The notes beneath the pieces are model-generated. The model did no database searches and was not told the origin of the DNA. It saw nothing but the letters and a program-made list of their open reading frames with translations. From Chlamydiia bacterium (GTDB lineage: Bacteria; Chlamydiota; Chlamydiia; Chlamydiales; GCA-2402025): 64,000 bases of DNA. Shown here piece after piece: positions 45,666-54,503 of the stretch. Location of the stretch: contig JAUICV010000002.1 of the NCBI GenBank assembly GCA_030427725.1, forward strand, positions 262,436-326,435, in the 5' to 3' direction. The position numbers and the translations under genes were made by a program. Positions within the stretch are counted from its first letter, which is position 1; each line of letters begins with the position of its first letter.

Positions 45666-45920
45666 ATGAATGATTTAGCAGAAAACAACTTAATAAAGTT
45701 TAAAAATATATCACGAAAAAAAGAGAGTATCTTCGCTAATTTTAAGGTAAAGGGATTAAGAAAGGGAGTAGAATTCACAGCGTCTATCTCTGTTGATATT
45801 TCTGCAGCAGAAATGCACCCAGGCGAAACCGTTGAAAACATAGTAGAACACTGCGCAAAAATCGGAATCAAAGAGTTTAAAAGCGCAGACTTCGAATTCG
45901 AGGGAATCTCGTCTCTTTAA
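45666..45920 (+). CDS. Small conserved-looking protein, unknown function
   Basis: 84 residues, no signal peptide or membrane helix. There is a charged start (MNDLAENNLIKFKNISRKKES), then alternating strands (SIFANFKVKGL, VEFTASISVDIS) and a helix (HPGETVENIVEHCAKIGIKEF) with one Cys. The near-consensus promoter and strong ribosome-binding site suggest high expression. tRNA-Pro follows 11 bases downstream and may be co-transcribed. Family not recognised. Confidence 0.75.
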   Translation: MNDLAENNLIKFKNISRKKESIFANFKVKGLRKGVEFTASISVDISAAEMHPGETVENIVEHCAKIGIKEFKSADFEFEGISSL

Positions 45921-45931
45921 TTTTTTCAAAT

Positions 45932-46006
45932 CTGGGTGTAGCGCAGCTTGGCCAGCGCACTAGCATGGGGTGCTAGGGGTCGGAGGTTCGAATCCTCTCA
46001 CCCAGA
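45932..46006 (+). tRNA. tRNA-Pro (GGG)
   Basis: A 75-base cloverleaf: acceptor CTGGGTG/CACCCAG, fully paired, C at position 1 as usual for proline; anticodon stem CTAGC/GCTAG with loop ATGGGGT (anticodon GGG); T-arm GGAGG-TTCGAAT-CCTCT. CCA not encoded. Confidence 0.96.
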
Positions 46007-46104
46007 TTCTTTTTCTTAAATTTAGATCTACAACAATCACTTCGTTTTTCTTCAAGACTTGAAAAGTTTTGCTCTAGCTTCTATTAGTAAATTTTGGGGG
46101 CTAT

Positions 46105-46425
46105 ATGGACTATAAATTTGAGCACTTTGGAGTGCCTGTTAAGCAAAAACAAGAAGGCATGATTTATTATCCAGAATTCAAAGTTTGGTGTTCAAACTAT
46201 GATAGTGATCCTTTTCGAATTGAGTGGATTTTTTTTGAAAAGGGAAGCGATATGCATCCCTAAATCCAAACAACATCCCATGTGTGTTTTCTTGTTGCTG
46301 ATATAGAACAAGCGGTTCTTCACAAAAAGCTGCTCTTAAAACCAACGTTGTACCAAGGATACAACATGGCGTTTATCGAAGAGAGTGGTGTTCCCATTGA
46401 ATTTATACAAATCCTCACAAAATAG
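46105..46425 (+). pseudogene. VOC/glyoxalase-like small protein gene broken by one in-frame stop
   Basis: The ATG at 46105 with GGGGG 7 bases upstream opens 52 codons (MDYKFEHFGVPVKQKQEGM...), then TAA at 46261-46263. The same frame continues for another 53 codons (IQTTSHVCFLVADIEQAV ... FIEESGVPIEFIQIL) to TAG at 46423. The two halves together look like one domain of about 106 residues of the VOC type, with alternating strands HFGVPVK, HVCFLVADIEQAV and MAFIEESGVPIEF. A single T-to-A change (TTA Leu to TAA) would explain the break. Recent loss, or a sequencing error, are the two readings. Confidence 0.7.
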
Positions 46426-46461
46426 ATCCTTTTTTCAGTCCTTTTCCTTTGTTTATTGAGT

Positions 46462-46667
46462 TGTTCATAACTCCCGTTCTTTTCAGACCACTTCTTGTTC
46501 ATATCTAGTTTGTCAACAAATCAGACGAGTTATAAGCAGTTTGTCAACAAGTTGTGAACAGCTTTTTCCATAGAGAAAACATAGAGTTATGAACAATTCC
46601 ACAACACTTAATAAAGACTACCTATATTCTTAAGAATAAGAAGTAATTACTAAACCTTTGTGGATTT
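46462..46667. other. Candidate replication origin: cluster of DnaA-box-like 9-mers
   Basis: In about 206 non-coding bases I find TTATGAACA (46587-46595, and reversed at 46462-46470), TTGTGAACA (46552-46560), TTGTCAACA (46510-46518 and 46541-46549), ATATGAACA reversed (46496-46504) and AAATCCACA reversed (46659-46667). Each is within two mismatches of TTATCCACA except ATATGAACA (three). The stretch is AT-rich and flanked by a pseudogene and a GlmU-like gene. Confidence 0.55.
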
Positions 46668-46684
46668 GTTGATCTTAAAAAGGA

Positions 46685-47380
46685 TTGTCCTTTTTTAAGA
46701 GCCCTCCTATTCTTTTCATAAAGGATTATCCAAGAGGTCGTGCACAGTTGTTTTCTCCAAAAAATTTTTTTTCATTAACAGATGTTTCACCAAAGAATCT
46801 ATTTCTATTGGATCAACCGGTTTGGAACACACTTCTTCAGCTTGATACATTTTTTAATTCGAGTTTTCTAAACTCTATAAACAGCTATGTTTGTGAGGGA
46901 GTTCTTTTGAAGAACAAAGAGAAAATATTTATCGGAGAACATACTAAAATTTCAGAAGGTGTAGTTATTGAGGGACCTTGTTATGTTGGTAGCAATTGTT
47001 TTTTAGCGCCAGGAGCCTATATTAGGCCTTATACGGTCTTATTAGATTTTTCGAGAGTTGGACATTGCTCTGAAATAAAAAGCTCAATTTTGATGCCTTA
47101 CTCGAAGGCTCCTCACTTTAACTATGTAGGTGATTCAATTTTGGGAAATCACGTGAATTTAGGAGCTGGAGTTATTTTAGCAAATTATAAGTTAGATGGA
47201 TCTGTGATAAAACTTAAAACATCAACAGGACTAATCGATACAGGAATGAATAAGTTTGGATCCATAGTAGGAGATCAAAGTTCTCTTGGTTGTAATAGTG
47301 TTTTAAACCCGGGAACATTGCTTCCAAAAAAATATAAATGTAGAGCTTTAAGTAGTCTTTCAGGAATTTTATGCAATTAA
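46685..47380 (+). CDS. GlmU-like left-handed beta-helix acyltransferase-family protein
   Basis: 231 residues. The C-terminal two-thirds are hexapeptide repeats of the LpxA/GlmU beta-helix type (IFIGEHTKISEGVVIEGPCYVGSNCFLAPGAYIRP in part; GDSILGNHVNLGAGVILANYKLDG; SLGCNSVLNPGTLL). It is half the length of GlmU and lacks the uridylyltransferase nucleotide loop, so it is not a normal bifunctional GlmU; the N-terminal 80 residues (FIKDYPRGRAQLFSP) are specific. Chlamydiae have a comparable gene next to ispA (annotated glmU, CT629, from memory). The start is uncertain: an in-frame TAA lies just upstream and only a TTG at 46685 is available. It overlaps the next gene by 10 bases. Confidence 0.72.
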   Translation: MSFFKSPPILFIKDYPRGRAQLFSPKNFFSLTDVSPKNLFLLDQPVWNTLLQLDTFFNSSFLNSINSYVCEGVLLKNKEKIFIGEHTKISEGVVIEGPCYVGSNCFLAPGAYIRPYTVLLDFSRVGHCSEIKSSILMPYSKAPHFNYVGDSILGNHVNLGAGVILANYKLDGSVIKLKTSTGLIDTGMNKFGSIVGDQSSLGCNSVLNPGTLLPKKYKCRALSSLSGILCN

Positions 47381-48264
47381 AAGAAAACACCAAGTCAACA
47401 AGAGGTCTCAATAAAACGGCTTTAGGCTATATAGCTCGATTTGATGAAGTTTTAAGAGAAGATATACAAAATTTTTCTGATTATAACGGTCTTTCAGAGG
47501 CTATTTCATACTCTTTGACAAATGGAGGAAAGAGGTTTCGTCCTCTTATTGTTTACTTTTTGGCAGAAGCGTTGGGATTGGAACTAAATGTAGACAATGC
47601 TGCTCTGTCGGTGGAGTTTTTTCACACAGCTTCGTTGATAGCTGATGATTTGCCATGTATGGACAATGATCGAGAAAGAAGAGGAAAGCCATCTTTACAC
47701 ATCGCTTTTGACGAAACAACAGCTTTGTTGGCAAGCTATGCACTGATCTCTGCTGCTTTTGAGAAAATTTATCAAGCAAGTCTTGTTTTATCAACAAAGA
47801 GATCTGATCACGAAAAAATTTGCGCAATAGCACTAAAAGAGGCTGGTTGTTTTTCTGGAATACATGGGGCTACAGGAGGTCAGTATCTAGACTTAATGTT
47901 AAAAAATCCCTCTCAAAGTGAGTTACAGAGAGTAATTGAGAAAAAAACCATAACTTTATTTAACGTGGCTTTTATTTTTGGGTTTTTATTCGGCGGCGGA
48001 GACCTTTCTAAACTTGAGTGTGTAAAACAATGTGCATATGACTTCGGAATGGCTTTTCAAGTCGCAGATGATTTAGCTGATTTAACGCAAGATCAAGAAA
48101 GGGGCTCAGAAGCTAATATAGCCCTGTTATTGGGAGAGGAAAAATCTTTTAAAATCGTAGATGAGTCGTTAGATCGTTTTATAAAACAAATGAAAGACTT
48201 AAATCTTTTCTCTGGCCATTTTCGAAAATTAGTGGACAAGGTTGACAAACTTTCAAAAAGTTAA
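47371..48264 (+). CDS. ispA: Short-chain prenyl diphosphate synthase (farnesyl/geranylgeranyl)
   Basis: 297 residues. The first Asp-rich motif is ADDLPCMDND with the family's FHTASLIADDLP context, the second is QVADDLADLTQD; GGKRFRP provides the Lys/Arg diphosphate ligands and GGQYLDL matches the family. It condenses isopentenyl diphosphate with allylic diphosphates for undecaprenyl and quinone synthesis. Coupled to the GlmU-like gene by a 10-base overlap. Confidence 0.93.
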   Translation: MQLKENTKSTRGLNKTALGYIARFDEVLREDIQNFSDYNGLSEAISYSLTNGGKRFRPLIVYFLAEALGLELNVDNAALSVEFFHTASLIADDLPCMDNDRERRGKPSLHIAFDETTALLASYALISAAFEKIYQASLVLSTKRSDHEKICAIALKEAGCFSGIHGATGGQYLDLMLKNPSQSELQRVIEKKTITLFNVAFIFGFLFGGGDLSKLECVKQCAYDFGMAFQVADDLADLTQDQERGSEANIALLLGEEKSFKIVDESLDRFIKQMKDLNLFSGHFRKLVDKVDKLSKS

Positions 48265-48287
48265 AAGGGGACATAACGTCCCCCTTT
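48264..48287. terminator. Bidirectional terminator between ispA and recA
   Basis: AAAGGGGAC-ATAAC-GTCCCCCTTT hairpin with a 6-bp GGGGAC/GTCCCC core and A/T-flanked arms, read by both convergent genes; the minus strand continues with TTTTAACTTTTT. Confidence 0.75.
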
Positions 48288-48294
48288 AGGTTTT

Positions 48295-49338
48295 CTATGC
48301 TTTAGTTTCTGCTAGCTCTACTTCTTCTTTGCTTGGAGTACTTAGAGTTTTTTCTAGAATTTGTTTTTCAATTTCTTCTTGGAGTTGCGGATTTTTCTTC
48401 AATTGTTCTCTGACCGCCTCTCGACCTTGGTCTAAACGCTCGCCTTTGTAACTAAACCAAGAACCTCTTTTCTCGATAATGCCATGTTCTACCCCAAGAT
48501 CTATTATAGACCCTGTTTTAGAAATACCTTCGTTAAATAAAATATCAAACTCTGCGATTCTAAAAGGTGGAGCCATTTTGTTTTTCACGACTTTAACTTT
48601 GACTCTATTTCCGATGTCCAAATTATCAGCCCCTTTAATGCCTCCGATTCGTCGAATATCCATCCTCATTGAAGAGTAAAATTTTAAAGCTCTTCCACCA
48701 GTTGTTGTTTCTGGACTTCCAAACATTACACCAACCTTTTCTCTAATCTGGTTGATAAAGATTGCACAAGTATTTGTTTTAGCTAAAGTTGATGTGAGTT
48801 TTCTTAAAGCTTGTGACATAAGTCTTGCTTGAAGACCTACGTGTGTATCTCCAATTTCTCCTTCCAATTCGCTTCTAGGTACTAAAGCTGCAACGGAGTC
48901 AATAACGATTAAATCGACCGCTCCAGATCTTGCCAACATTTCTGCAATATTTAAAGCCTCTTCACCGCTGTCAGGTTGGGAAATCATAAGATCGTTCAGA
49001 CCGACTCCAATTTTTTCTGCATAAGAGGGATCTAATGCATGTTCAGCATCTATGTAAGCGGCTGAACCACCAGCTTTTTGACAGTTGGCTACAACATGCA
49101 GAGCTAGGGTTGATTTACCTGAAGATTCAGGCCCGTATATTTCTACGATTCGTCCTCTTGCTACGCCACCTATTCCAAGAGCGACATCTAAAGACATTGC
49201 TCCTGTTGGTATAACAGAAACACTACCTCTAGCTGTTTCGTGTTGACCAAGGGTCATAATTGATCCTTGCCCAAACTGCTTTTGAATATGCGAGATTGCT
49301 AGCTCCAAAGCTTTTTTCTTTGATGCATCTTGTGTCAT
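48295..49338 (-). CDS. recA: Recombinase RecA
   Basis: 347 residues. Walker [16 protein letters not shown], Walker [20 protein letters not shown], the L1/L2 region ([21 protein letters not shown]) and [14 protein letters not shown] are all canonical. RecA drives strand exchange and SOS-type repair, working on ends made by the RecBCD complex encoded in this window. The sequence upstream shows no LexA box that I can recognise. Confidence 0.98.
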   Translation of the reverse strand: MTQDASKKKALELAISHIQKQFGQGSIMTLGQHETARGSVSVIPTGAMSLDVALGIGGVARGRIVEIYGPESSGKSTLALHVVANCQKAGGSAAYIDAEHALDPSYAEKIGVGLNDLMISQPDSGEEALNIAEMLARSGAVDLIVIDSVAALVPRSELEGEIGDTHVGLQARLMSQALRKLTSTLAKTNTCAIFINQIREKVGVMFGSPETTTGGRALKFYSSMRMDIRRIGGIKGADNLDIGNRVKVKVVKNKMAPPFRIAEFDILFNEGISKTGSIIDLGVEHGIIEKRGSWFSYKGERLDQGREAVREQLKKNPQLQEEIEKQILEKTLSTPSKEEVELAETKA

Positions 49339-49448
49339 GTTTTTCCTCCATTAAAATTTGACTATCTTTTTTCTTTTACGTTCCCTATGTATATAAATCA
49401 TGACACAATTTTTTGTATTTGGATAGCTATAACAAAAGTAGAAAATAT

Positions 49449-50396
49449 ATGTTTTTGGCTGGCGACATAGGTGGAACTAAAACCCATTTGGCTCTTTATG
49501 AGAAGCTGGAAAAAAAGCCGATAAAAGAAGAAACTTATCCTTCTAAAGAGTTTAAATCACTGGAAGAGGTTGTCGTAAACTTTTTATCTGATGAAACTGT
49601 AAACAAGGCGTGTTTTGGAATAGCTGGACCTGTGCAAAATGGAGTTTGTAAAACAACAAACCTGCCCTGGAGCATAGAATCAAAGAATTTAGAAAAAGCG
49701 TTAAAGATTGAAAAAGTTAAGCTTTTGAATGACTTAGAGGCAAACGCTTGGGGAATAAGGGTGTTAACTCCAGAAGATTTTTTGGTTATTAATTCCGGTC
49801 AGGAGGTGAAAAATAACAACAAAGCGTTGATTTCTGCCGGAACAGGACTTGGTGAAGCAGGTCTTTTTTTCGACGGAAGATCTTATGTTCCTTTTGCCTG
49901 CGAAGGTGGGCATTGTGATTTTTCTCCAAGGAGTGAAGAAGATCTACTACTTTGGAAGGAGCTAACTAAGCACTTTGGACACGTATCTTTTGAACGGGTT
50001 TTGTCAGGCCCTGGTTTTTTAAATATTTATCGTTTTGTGGCTAAGCAAAATGGCAAAGTTTTAAAAGAAGATCTGCTCCAAGATGTAAGAGAAATAACAA
50101 AAAGAGCTCTAAACAAAGACTGTCCGATTTGTGAAAAAACATTGGATTGGTTTGTTGGGCTTTATGGTAGTGAGGCAGGTAACTTGGCTTTAAAGTTTTT
50201 GTCTTTATCTGGAGTTTATATTGGTGGAGGAATAGCTCCTAAAATACAAGAGAAACTCAAAGACGGAGATTTTTTTGAAAACTTTAAGAAAAAGGGTCGT
50301 TTTGAATCCCTTTTAGAAAAAATTCCGGTAAAGGTCATTTTGAATCCAAATACCGCTCTTTTTGGTGCTGCCTATTACGCAGAGATGGAGTTATAG
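49449..50396 (+). CDS. glk: Glucokinase (Glk family)
   Basis: 315 residues from the ATG at 49449 (MFLAGDIGGTKTHLAL); the frame opens earlier at a TTG but the phosphate-loop strand should be near the start. DIGGTKT is the ATP phosphate loop, LLNDLEANAWGI contains the catalytic Asp, and CEGGHCDFSP is the glucose-binding EGGH motif. It phosphorylates glucose to glucose 6-phosphate. Chlamydiaceae lack glucokinase and import glucose 6-phosphate; environmental chlamydiae have it, which helps place this organism. Confidence 0.93.
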   Translation: MFLAGDIGGTKTHLALYEKLEKKPIKEETYPSKEFKSLEEVVVNFLSDETVNKACFGIAGPVQNGVCKTTNLPWSIESKNLEKALKIEKVKLLNDLEANAWGIRVLTPEDFLVINSGQEVKNNNKALISAGTGLGEAGLFFDGRSYVPFACEGGHCDFSPRSEEDLLLWKELTKHFGHVSFERVLSGPGFLNIYRFVAKQNGKVLKEDLLQDVREITKRALNKDCPICEKTLDWFVGLYGSEAGNLALKFLSLSGVYIGGGIAPKIQEKLKDGDFFENFKKKGRFESLLEKIPVKVILNPNTALFGAAYYAEMEL

Positions 50397-50491
50397 TTTT
50401 TTATAAAGAAAAAATTCAAACAAACTTGTAAAAAAATCGCTCATAAAACTAATCTCCCTACATCGTAAAAAGACTCTCTGGCTATTTTATT

Positions 50492-51646
50492 ATGTTAGTT
50501 TTTCTAAAAAGGCTCTCTTTTTTTTCTATAGGGATTGTTCTTTCTCAAGCCGTTTTTTCTAGTAATTACGAAGGGCGAATTTCAGAGCTTGAGAGACAAA
50601 TGTTAGAAGTTTCTATAGAACCTAAAAAAGGAGTTTATGGAGCCAAGTTTGCTTCATCGACTAAAGCTAGAAATAAAGTGCGCTTTGAAATTATAGGAGA
50701 GCTACTGGTTTGGAAAGCAGGAACAGGATCTCAAGATTATGCCTATTCAACTGATAGTTTGGGACTTGAAAAACCTAAAATTCCATTTAAGGGTGTTGTT
50801 CAAAGCTTAAGCTTTGATTTTGATGTTGGTTTTAGAGCTGGGTTTACTCTTGGTCTGACTAAAGATTTTTGGGATATAAGCCTTCTTTATACGAGATTCA
50901 CAACGTCTGCAAGTAGACATCATAATAAGGGTTGGCCAGAAGGATTTATGGGCTTAACTGGATATTTAAGTCCAGCAGTTGAAACAAAAGTGGATTACGA
51001 TATTTCATACAATTGCTTAGACCTTTCTGTATTAAAAGATTATTTCTTGTCTTATAGTTTTAAAGTAGAACCTGCATTGGGAATAAAAACAGTGTGGGTT
51101 AAACAAAATCAATCCAGCCGATATTATTTAGATTTGCAACAACAAGATAGGCTTTTTTTTGAATCCAACCTCACAGATGTTTGCAAATATGTAGGCGCAG
51201 GGCCCTTTTTTCAAGTAAAATCTGGTTTTTTCTTAGGTAGTGGTTTTAGCCTTAATTTTGGCGGAGCGTCTGCTCTTTTATATGGAAAATACAAAATCAC
51301 GGATAAATATTTTTCCAGGGAGGAGAAAATCATTTCAAACGAGAAAAAGGAAGAGTCGTCGTTTGTTAATTTAGAGGGTAACAGCTCCTTTATTTCTCCT
51401 ATAGCAGAGCTTTATTTCGGATTAGACTATCAAGAGTTTATATACCAAGAAAAAGTACAAATTAAAATATCAGCGGGATATGAGATCCTCTATTTTTGGA
51501 GACAGAGCGAAATTCTTGCAGCTAGAGGAAATCTAAAGCAAGACTATAGCTCTATTCCTAGTTCTATAAAATCTGTTTCTTTTCAACGAACAGCCGAAGA
51601 TTTAACTTTTCAAGGTCTTACTTTGGTTTTGAGTCTCTCTTTTTAA
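50492..51646 (+). CDS. Lpg1974/MOMP-like outer membrane protein 1 (divergent)
   Basis: 384 residues. Signal peptide (MLVFLKRLSFFSIGIVLSQAVFS), a short heptad segment (RISELERQMLEVSIEPKKGVYGAK), then a barrel with the family strands (GELLVWKAGTGSQDYAYS, FDFDVGFRAGFTLGL, IKISAGYEILYFWRQSEIL) and a C-terminal Phe (LTLVLSLSF). It is the most divergent member of the array: the region between has extra charged loops (EEKIISNEKKEESS). Likely a porin or adhesin in the outer membrane. Confidence 0.8.
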   Translation: MLVFLKRLSFFSIGIVLSQAVFSSNYEGRISELERQMLEVSIEPKKGVYGAKFASSTKARNKVRFEIIGELLVWKAGTGSQDYAYSTDSLGLEKPKIPFKGVVQSLSFDFDVGFRAGFTLGLTKDFWDISLLYTRFTTSASRHHNKGWPEGFMGLTGYLSPAVETKVDYDISYNCLDLSVLKDYFLSYSFKVEPALGIKTVWVKQNQSSRYYLDLQQQDRLFFESNLTDVCKYVGAGPFFQVKSGFFLGSGFSLNFGGASALLYGKYKITDKYFSREEKIISNEKKEESSFVNLEGNSSFISPIAELYFGLDYQEFIYQEKVQIKISAGYEILYFWRQSEILAARGNLKQDYSSIPSSIKSVSFQRTAEDLTFQGLTLVLSLSF

Positions 51647-51796
51647 ATAGACTTTAACAGTTTATTTTCTCAAATATTGAAATAAAAAATTAGACAAACA
51701 CAAAAAAAGTAATAAAAAAACTTTTAAAAATATTTTGAATTAAATATATGAGGAATTGAGAGAAAATCAAAATTAAACCGCTATGAGGTCAGGCAA

Positions 51797-52900
51797 ATGA
51801 AAACAAACTTAAACTATAAAGTACCAATGAGCTTGGTTGCTTTTGCTGCATCTGCTTCTGTATTTGCTGCGCCTGACATGGACTCTAGAGTTCATTTATT
51901 AGAGCAGCAAATGAAGCAGGTTCGTACAGAAACAGCTGCCGGTACATATGGAGCTAAAACTGCAAGCGCAAGACCAGAGGTCGATGGTTCTGGTTTTTTT
52001 GTGAATGTGGACCTTTTATATTGGAAAGTCAAAGCAGGTGGAACTGAGTACTGTTATACAGACCAAGATCCAAGTGCAACCTTACCTATCCAGGGAAAAG
52101 TTTATGAAAACAACCTAGGTTGGGATTTTGGATTTAGAGTTGGTTTAGGATACAACTTTGATCATGATGGTTGGGATGTATTTTTAAACTACACCTACTT
52201 TGATTCAAGTGATGGAGATAAAACAGCCGCTGGTTTAAATGGTAGTGTTATCCCATTAAAAGGAACAGCTTCTATCACAGGTGATTCAGATTTAACACAT
52301 GTAAGTAATGCTACATCAAATTACAGTTTTGATTTAGACAACTTAGATTTGGAACTTGGTAGAAACTACTTTGTATCAAGAACGCTTTCTTTTAGACCTC
52401 ATTTTGGTTTAAGAGCTACTTGGCTTGATCTTACACAAAGAACAAATTTTTATGGTGGCCCTGTTCTAGGTGATAACCAACTATTAGTGTTTGATAAGAA
52501 CGACTTTAGTTCATTAGGACCAAGAGCTGGTGTGAACTCAAAGTGGTATCTAACAAATGGTTTTAGCCTAGTTGGAAATGTTTCAGGTGCGTTGCTTTAT
52601 GGATACTATGAAGTTGAGCACAATGAAAATGATACAACAGATCTATCAAATAGCATTGATCTAACAGCAAATATGCATAGATTTTGTCCGAATGCACAGA
52701 TGTTTTTAGGTCTAAGCTTTGATAAATACATTTATAACGATAAGCAACATATCGGTGTCGCTTTAGGTTGGGAGATTCAATATTTTTGGAGAATTAACCA
52801 AATGCTAAAAGCTGATGACTTTGCATCGCTTAAGTATGAGAGATACTCAGAAGATGTTGCTACATTTGGCGTAACTTTAGATTTCCGCTGGGATTTTTAA
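51797..52900 (+). CDS. Lpg1974/MOMP-like outer membrane protein 2
   Basis: 367 residues. Signal peptide ending SASVFA-AP, then the family's conserved stem (DMDSRVHLLEQQMKQVRTET, GTYGAKTASARPE), a barrel starting FFVNVDLLYWKVKAGGTEY and GWDFGFRVGLGYNF, and the C-terminal strand ending RWDF. GAGGT lies 9 bases before the ATG. It is one of four closely related members with the DTRV..LE stem and the YIYNDKQHIGVALG block. Related to the Legionella_OMP/Lpg1974 family used as major porins by Simkania-like chlamydiae. Confidence 0.87.
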   Translation: MKTNLNYKVPMSLVAFAASASVFAAPDMDSRVHLLEQQMKQVRTETAAGTYGAKTASARPEVDGSGFFVNVDLLYWKVKAGGTEYCYTDQDPSATLPIQGKVYENNLGWDFGFRVGLGYNFDHDGWDVFLNYTYFDSSDGDKTAAGLNGSVIPLKGTASITGDSDLTHVSNATSNYSFDLDNLDLELGRNYFVSRTLSFRPHFGLRATWLDLTQRTNFYGGPVLGDNQLLVFDKNDFSSLGPRAGVNSKWYLTNGFSLVGNVSGALLYGYYEVEHNENDTTDLSNSIDLTANMHRFCPNAQMFLGLSFDKYIYNDKQHIGVALGWEIQYFWRINQMLKADDFASLKYERYSEDVATFGVTLDFRWDF

Positions 52901-52927
52901 TTAAAGTTACTAAAGAAAGTTAGACTG

Positions 52928-52949
52928 GGGTGACAAAGTTTTGTCACCC
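52928..52949 (+). terminator. Weak terminator hairpin
   Basis: GGGTGACA-AAGTTT-TGTCACCC, 8-bp perfect stem 28 bases after OMP 2, without a T run. Confidence 0.45.
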
Positions 52950-52998
52950 GAATAACAATAGTATAGTAAAAAATAAATTTGTGCTTTATCTCTAACTT

Positions 52999-53026
52999 TT
53001 GTATACATTGGCAACAACGGTATATA
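52999..53026 (+). promoter_or_regulatory. Candidate promoter for OMP 3
   Basis: TTGTAT, 16-base spacer, TATATA; a 72-base leader follows to the ATG at 53099, which is preceded by GAGGTGG. Confidence 0.45.
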
Positions 53027-53098
53027 TTGCGAGAGCTTTAAAAAAATAAGCTTTTGGCTAAAAGGTTAACACTAACAAAATATTCATGAGGTGGAAAA

Positions 53099-54304
53099 AT
53101 GGGTGCTCTAAAAACGACAGCGGCATCTTTGACGGCTTTAGCGATATCAGCGTCAGCTTTTGCTGGGCCAGATCTTGATACAAGAGTTCAAGAGCTAGAG
53201 AAAAAAGTCGACATGATGTCAACAAAAACTGCAATGGGGACTTATGGTCCTAAACTTGCTTGTGCGAGAGCTGAGCCAAATGGCGAAGGTTGGTTTATCA
53301 ACCTAGATGTTCTCTACTGGCATGCTAAAGTAGGTGGAACAGAATATTCGTACACCAACGCCTTTCAGCCAAATGGAGAAAATCCACTAGCAAACGGAAG
53401 ACTAAGAGAAATTGATTTTAATTGGGATTTCGGTTTGAAAGTTGGTGCTGGGTATAATTTTTACCATGATGGCTGGGATGCTTCAATCCAGTATACTTAC
53501 TTTGATTCAAACGGTGGATCAAGAACTTTAGCTTCAAGAACAGATACAGTTATTCCAAATAGAGGAAACAACGCAATTTCTGACCATGCTGGAGTTTACC
53601 AAGAAGGACAGTCAACTGTCTATAATTCAGCGTTTAATTCTTGCGACAGAGCAACATCAGATTATAACTTTGACTTTGATGCAATCGAAGTTGAGCTTGG
53701 AAAAAGTTTCTTTGTTTCTAGAAGTTTATCTTTAAGACCTCACTTCGGTCTTAAATCGTTATGGCTAGATATATTACAACAAACACGTTTTTCAGGTGGA
53801 ACAGCTAGAGAAGACGGTCAAAACTATGATGTAAGTGGACTTGGAGCTAATACAGTTTTTGTAACAGACAAAAACAATGTATGGGGCCTAGGGCCAAGAG
53901 CTGGATTTGATTCAAAGTGGTATCTAACAAATGGGTTTAGCTTCTACGGAAATACTGCTGGTTCATTGCTATTTGGTTACTTTGATACACATCACAAGAA
54001 CTGGTTCAGTATAGATACAGAAGACCACACAGTTAGACTTAAGAGTAAAATGCACAGATTTATTCCTATGTTTGAATTAGGATTAGGTCTAGCATATGAT
54101 CAGTATATCTATAATGATAAACAGCATATCTCTGTTTCATTGGGATATGAAGTTCAGTACATGTTTAGAGCTAACCAATCAATAAAACCAGACTATCGAC
54201 AAGCTGATACTCTGACAGGTGTAGAGCCAAACATGACCTACACAAGATATTCGGAAGATGCCATGGTTTATGGTGTGACTTTTGAAGTCAAGTGGAGCTT
54301 CTAA
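53099..54304 (+). CDS. Lpg1974/MOMP-like outer membrane protein 3
   Basis: 401 residues, the longest of the array. Signal peptide ending SASAFA-GPD, stem DLDTRVQELEKKVDMMSTKT and GTYGPKLACARAEP, barrel blocks FINLDVLYWHAKVGGTEYSY, FNWDFGLKVGAGYNF, YIYNDKQHISVSLGYEVQYMF, and the C-terminal strand EVKWSF. The extra length is in two loops (about 140-180 and 235-250, DREDG-type), probably surface-exposed and candidate variable regions. Has its own candidate promoter and a strong terminator. Confidence 0.87.
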   Translation: MGALKTTAASLTALAISASAFAGPDLDTRVQELEKKVDMMSTKTAMGTYGPKLACARAEPNGEGWFINLDVLYWHAKVGGTEYSYTNAFQPNGENPLANGRLREIDFNWDFGLKVGAGYNFYHDGWDASIQYTYFDSNGGSRTLASRTDTVIPNRGNNAISDHAGVYQEGQSTVYNSAFNSCDRATSDYNFDFDAIEVELGKSFFVSRSLSLRPHFGLKSLWLDILQQTRFSGGTAREDGQNYDVSGLGANTVFVTDKNNVWGLGPRAGFDSKWYLTNGFSFYGNTAGSLLFGYFDTHHKNWFSIDTEDHTVRLKSKMHRFIPMFELGLGLAYDQYIYNDKQHISVSLGYEVQYMFRANQSIKPDYRQADTLTGVEPNMTYTRYSEDAMVYGVTFEVKWSF

Positions 54305-54335
54305 AAGCTGGAGAAACAGTTTTTTAAAGTTTAGT

Positions 54336-54371
54336 AGGAGCAAGGCGAATTTTCGCCTTGCTCCTTTTTTT
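54336..54371 (+). terminator. Strong intrinsic terminator of OMP 3
   Basis: 13-bp perfect stem AGGAGCAAGGCGA/TCGCCTTGCTCCT with a 4-base loop, followed by a run of T residues. Confidence 0.92.
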
Positions 54372-54503
54372 ATTAAATAAAACTTTATTTAATTAATTAA
54401 ATTAGTTATTTAGGAATTAAAGATAATAAACCTTTTCAAGGTGCCTTTAGTGGTCATACTTGTTTAGGCAAAAGTTAAAAAGAAATTCATTGAGAGGATT
54501 AAC

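Noticed and set aside
46320-46502. Minus-strand 60-codon frame between the pseudogene and the origin candidate
   Set aside because: It overlaps the VOC-like pseudogene and the DnaA-box region, has no clear ribosome-binding site or recognisable motif.
46462-46667. The 9-mer cluster as parS or plasmid iterons
   Set aside because: No parS palindrome and the 9-mers are not evenly spaced direct repeats; DnaA boxes fit better. No plasmid Rep gene is near.
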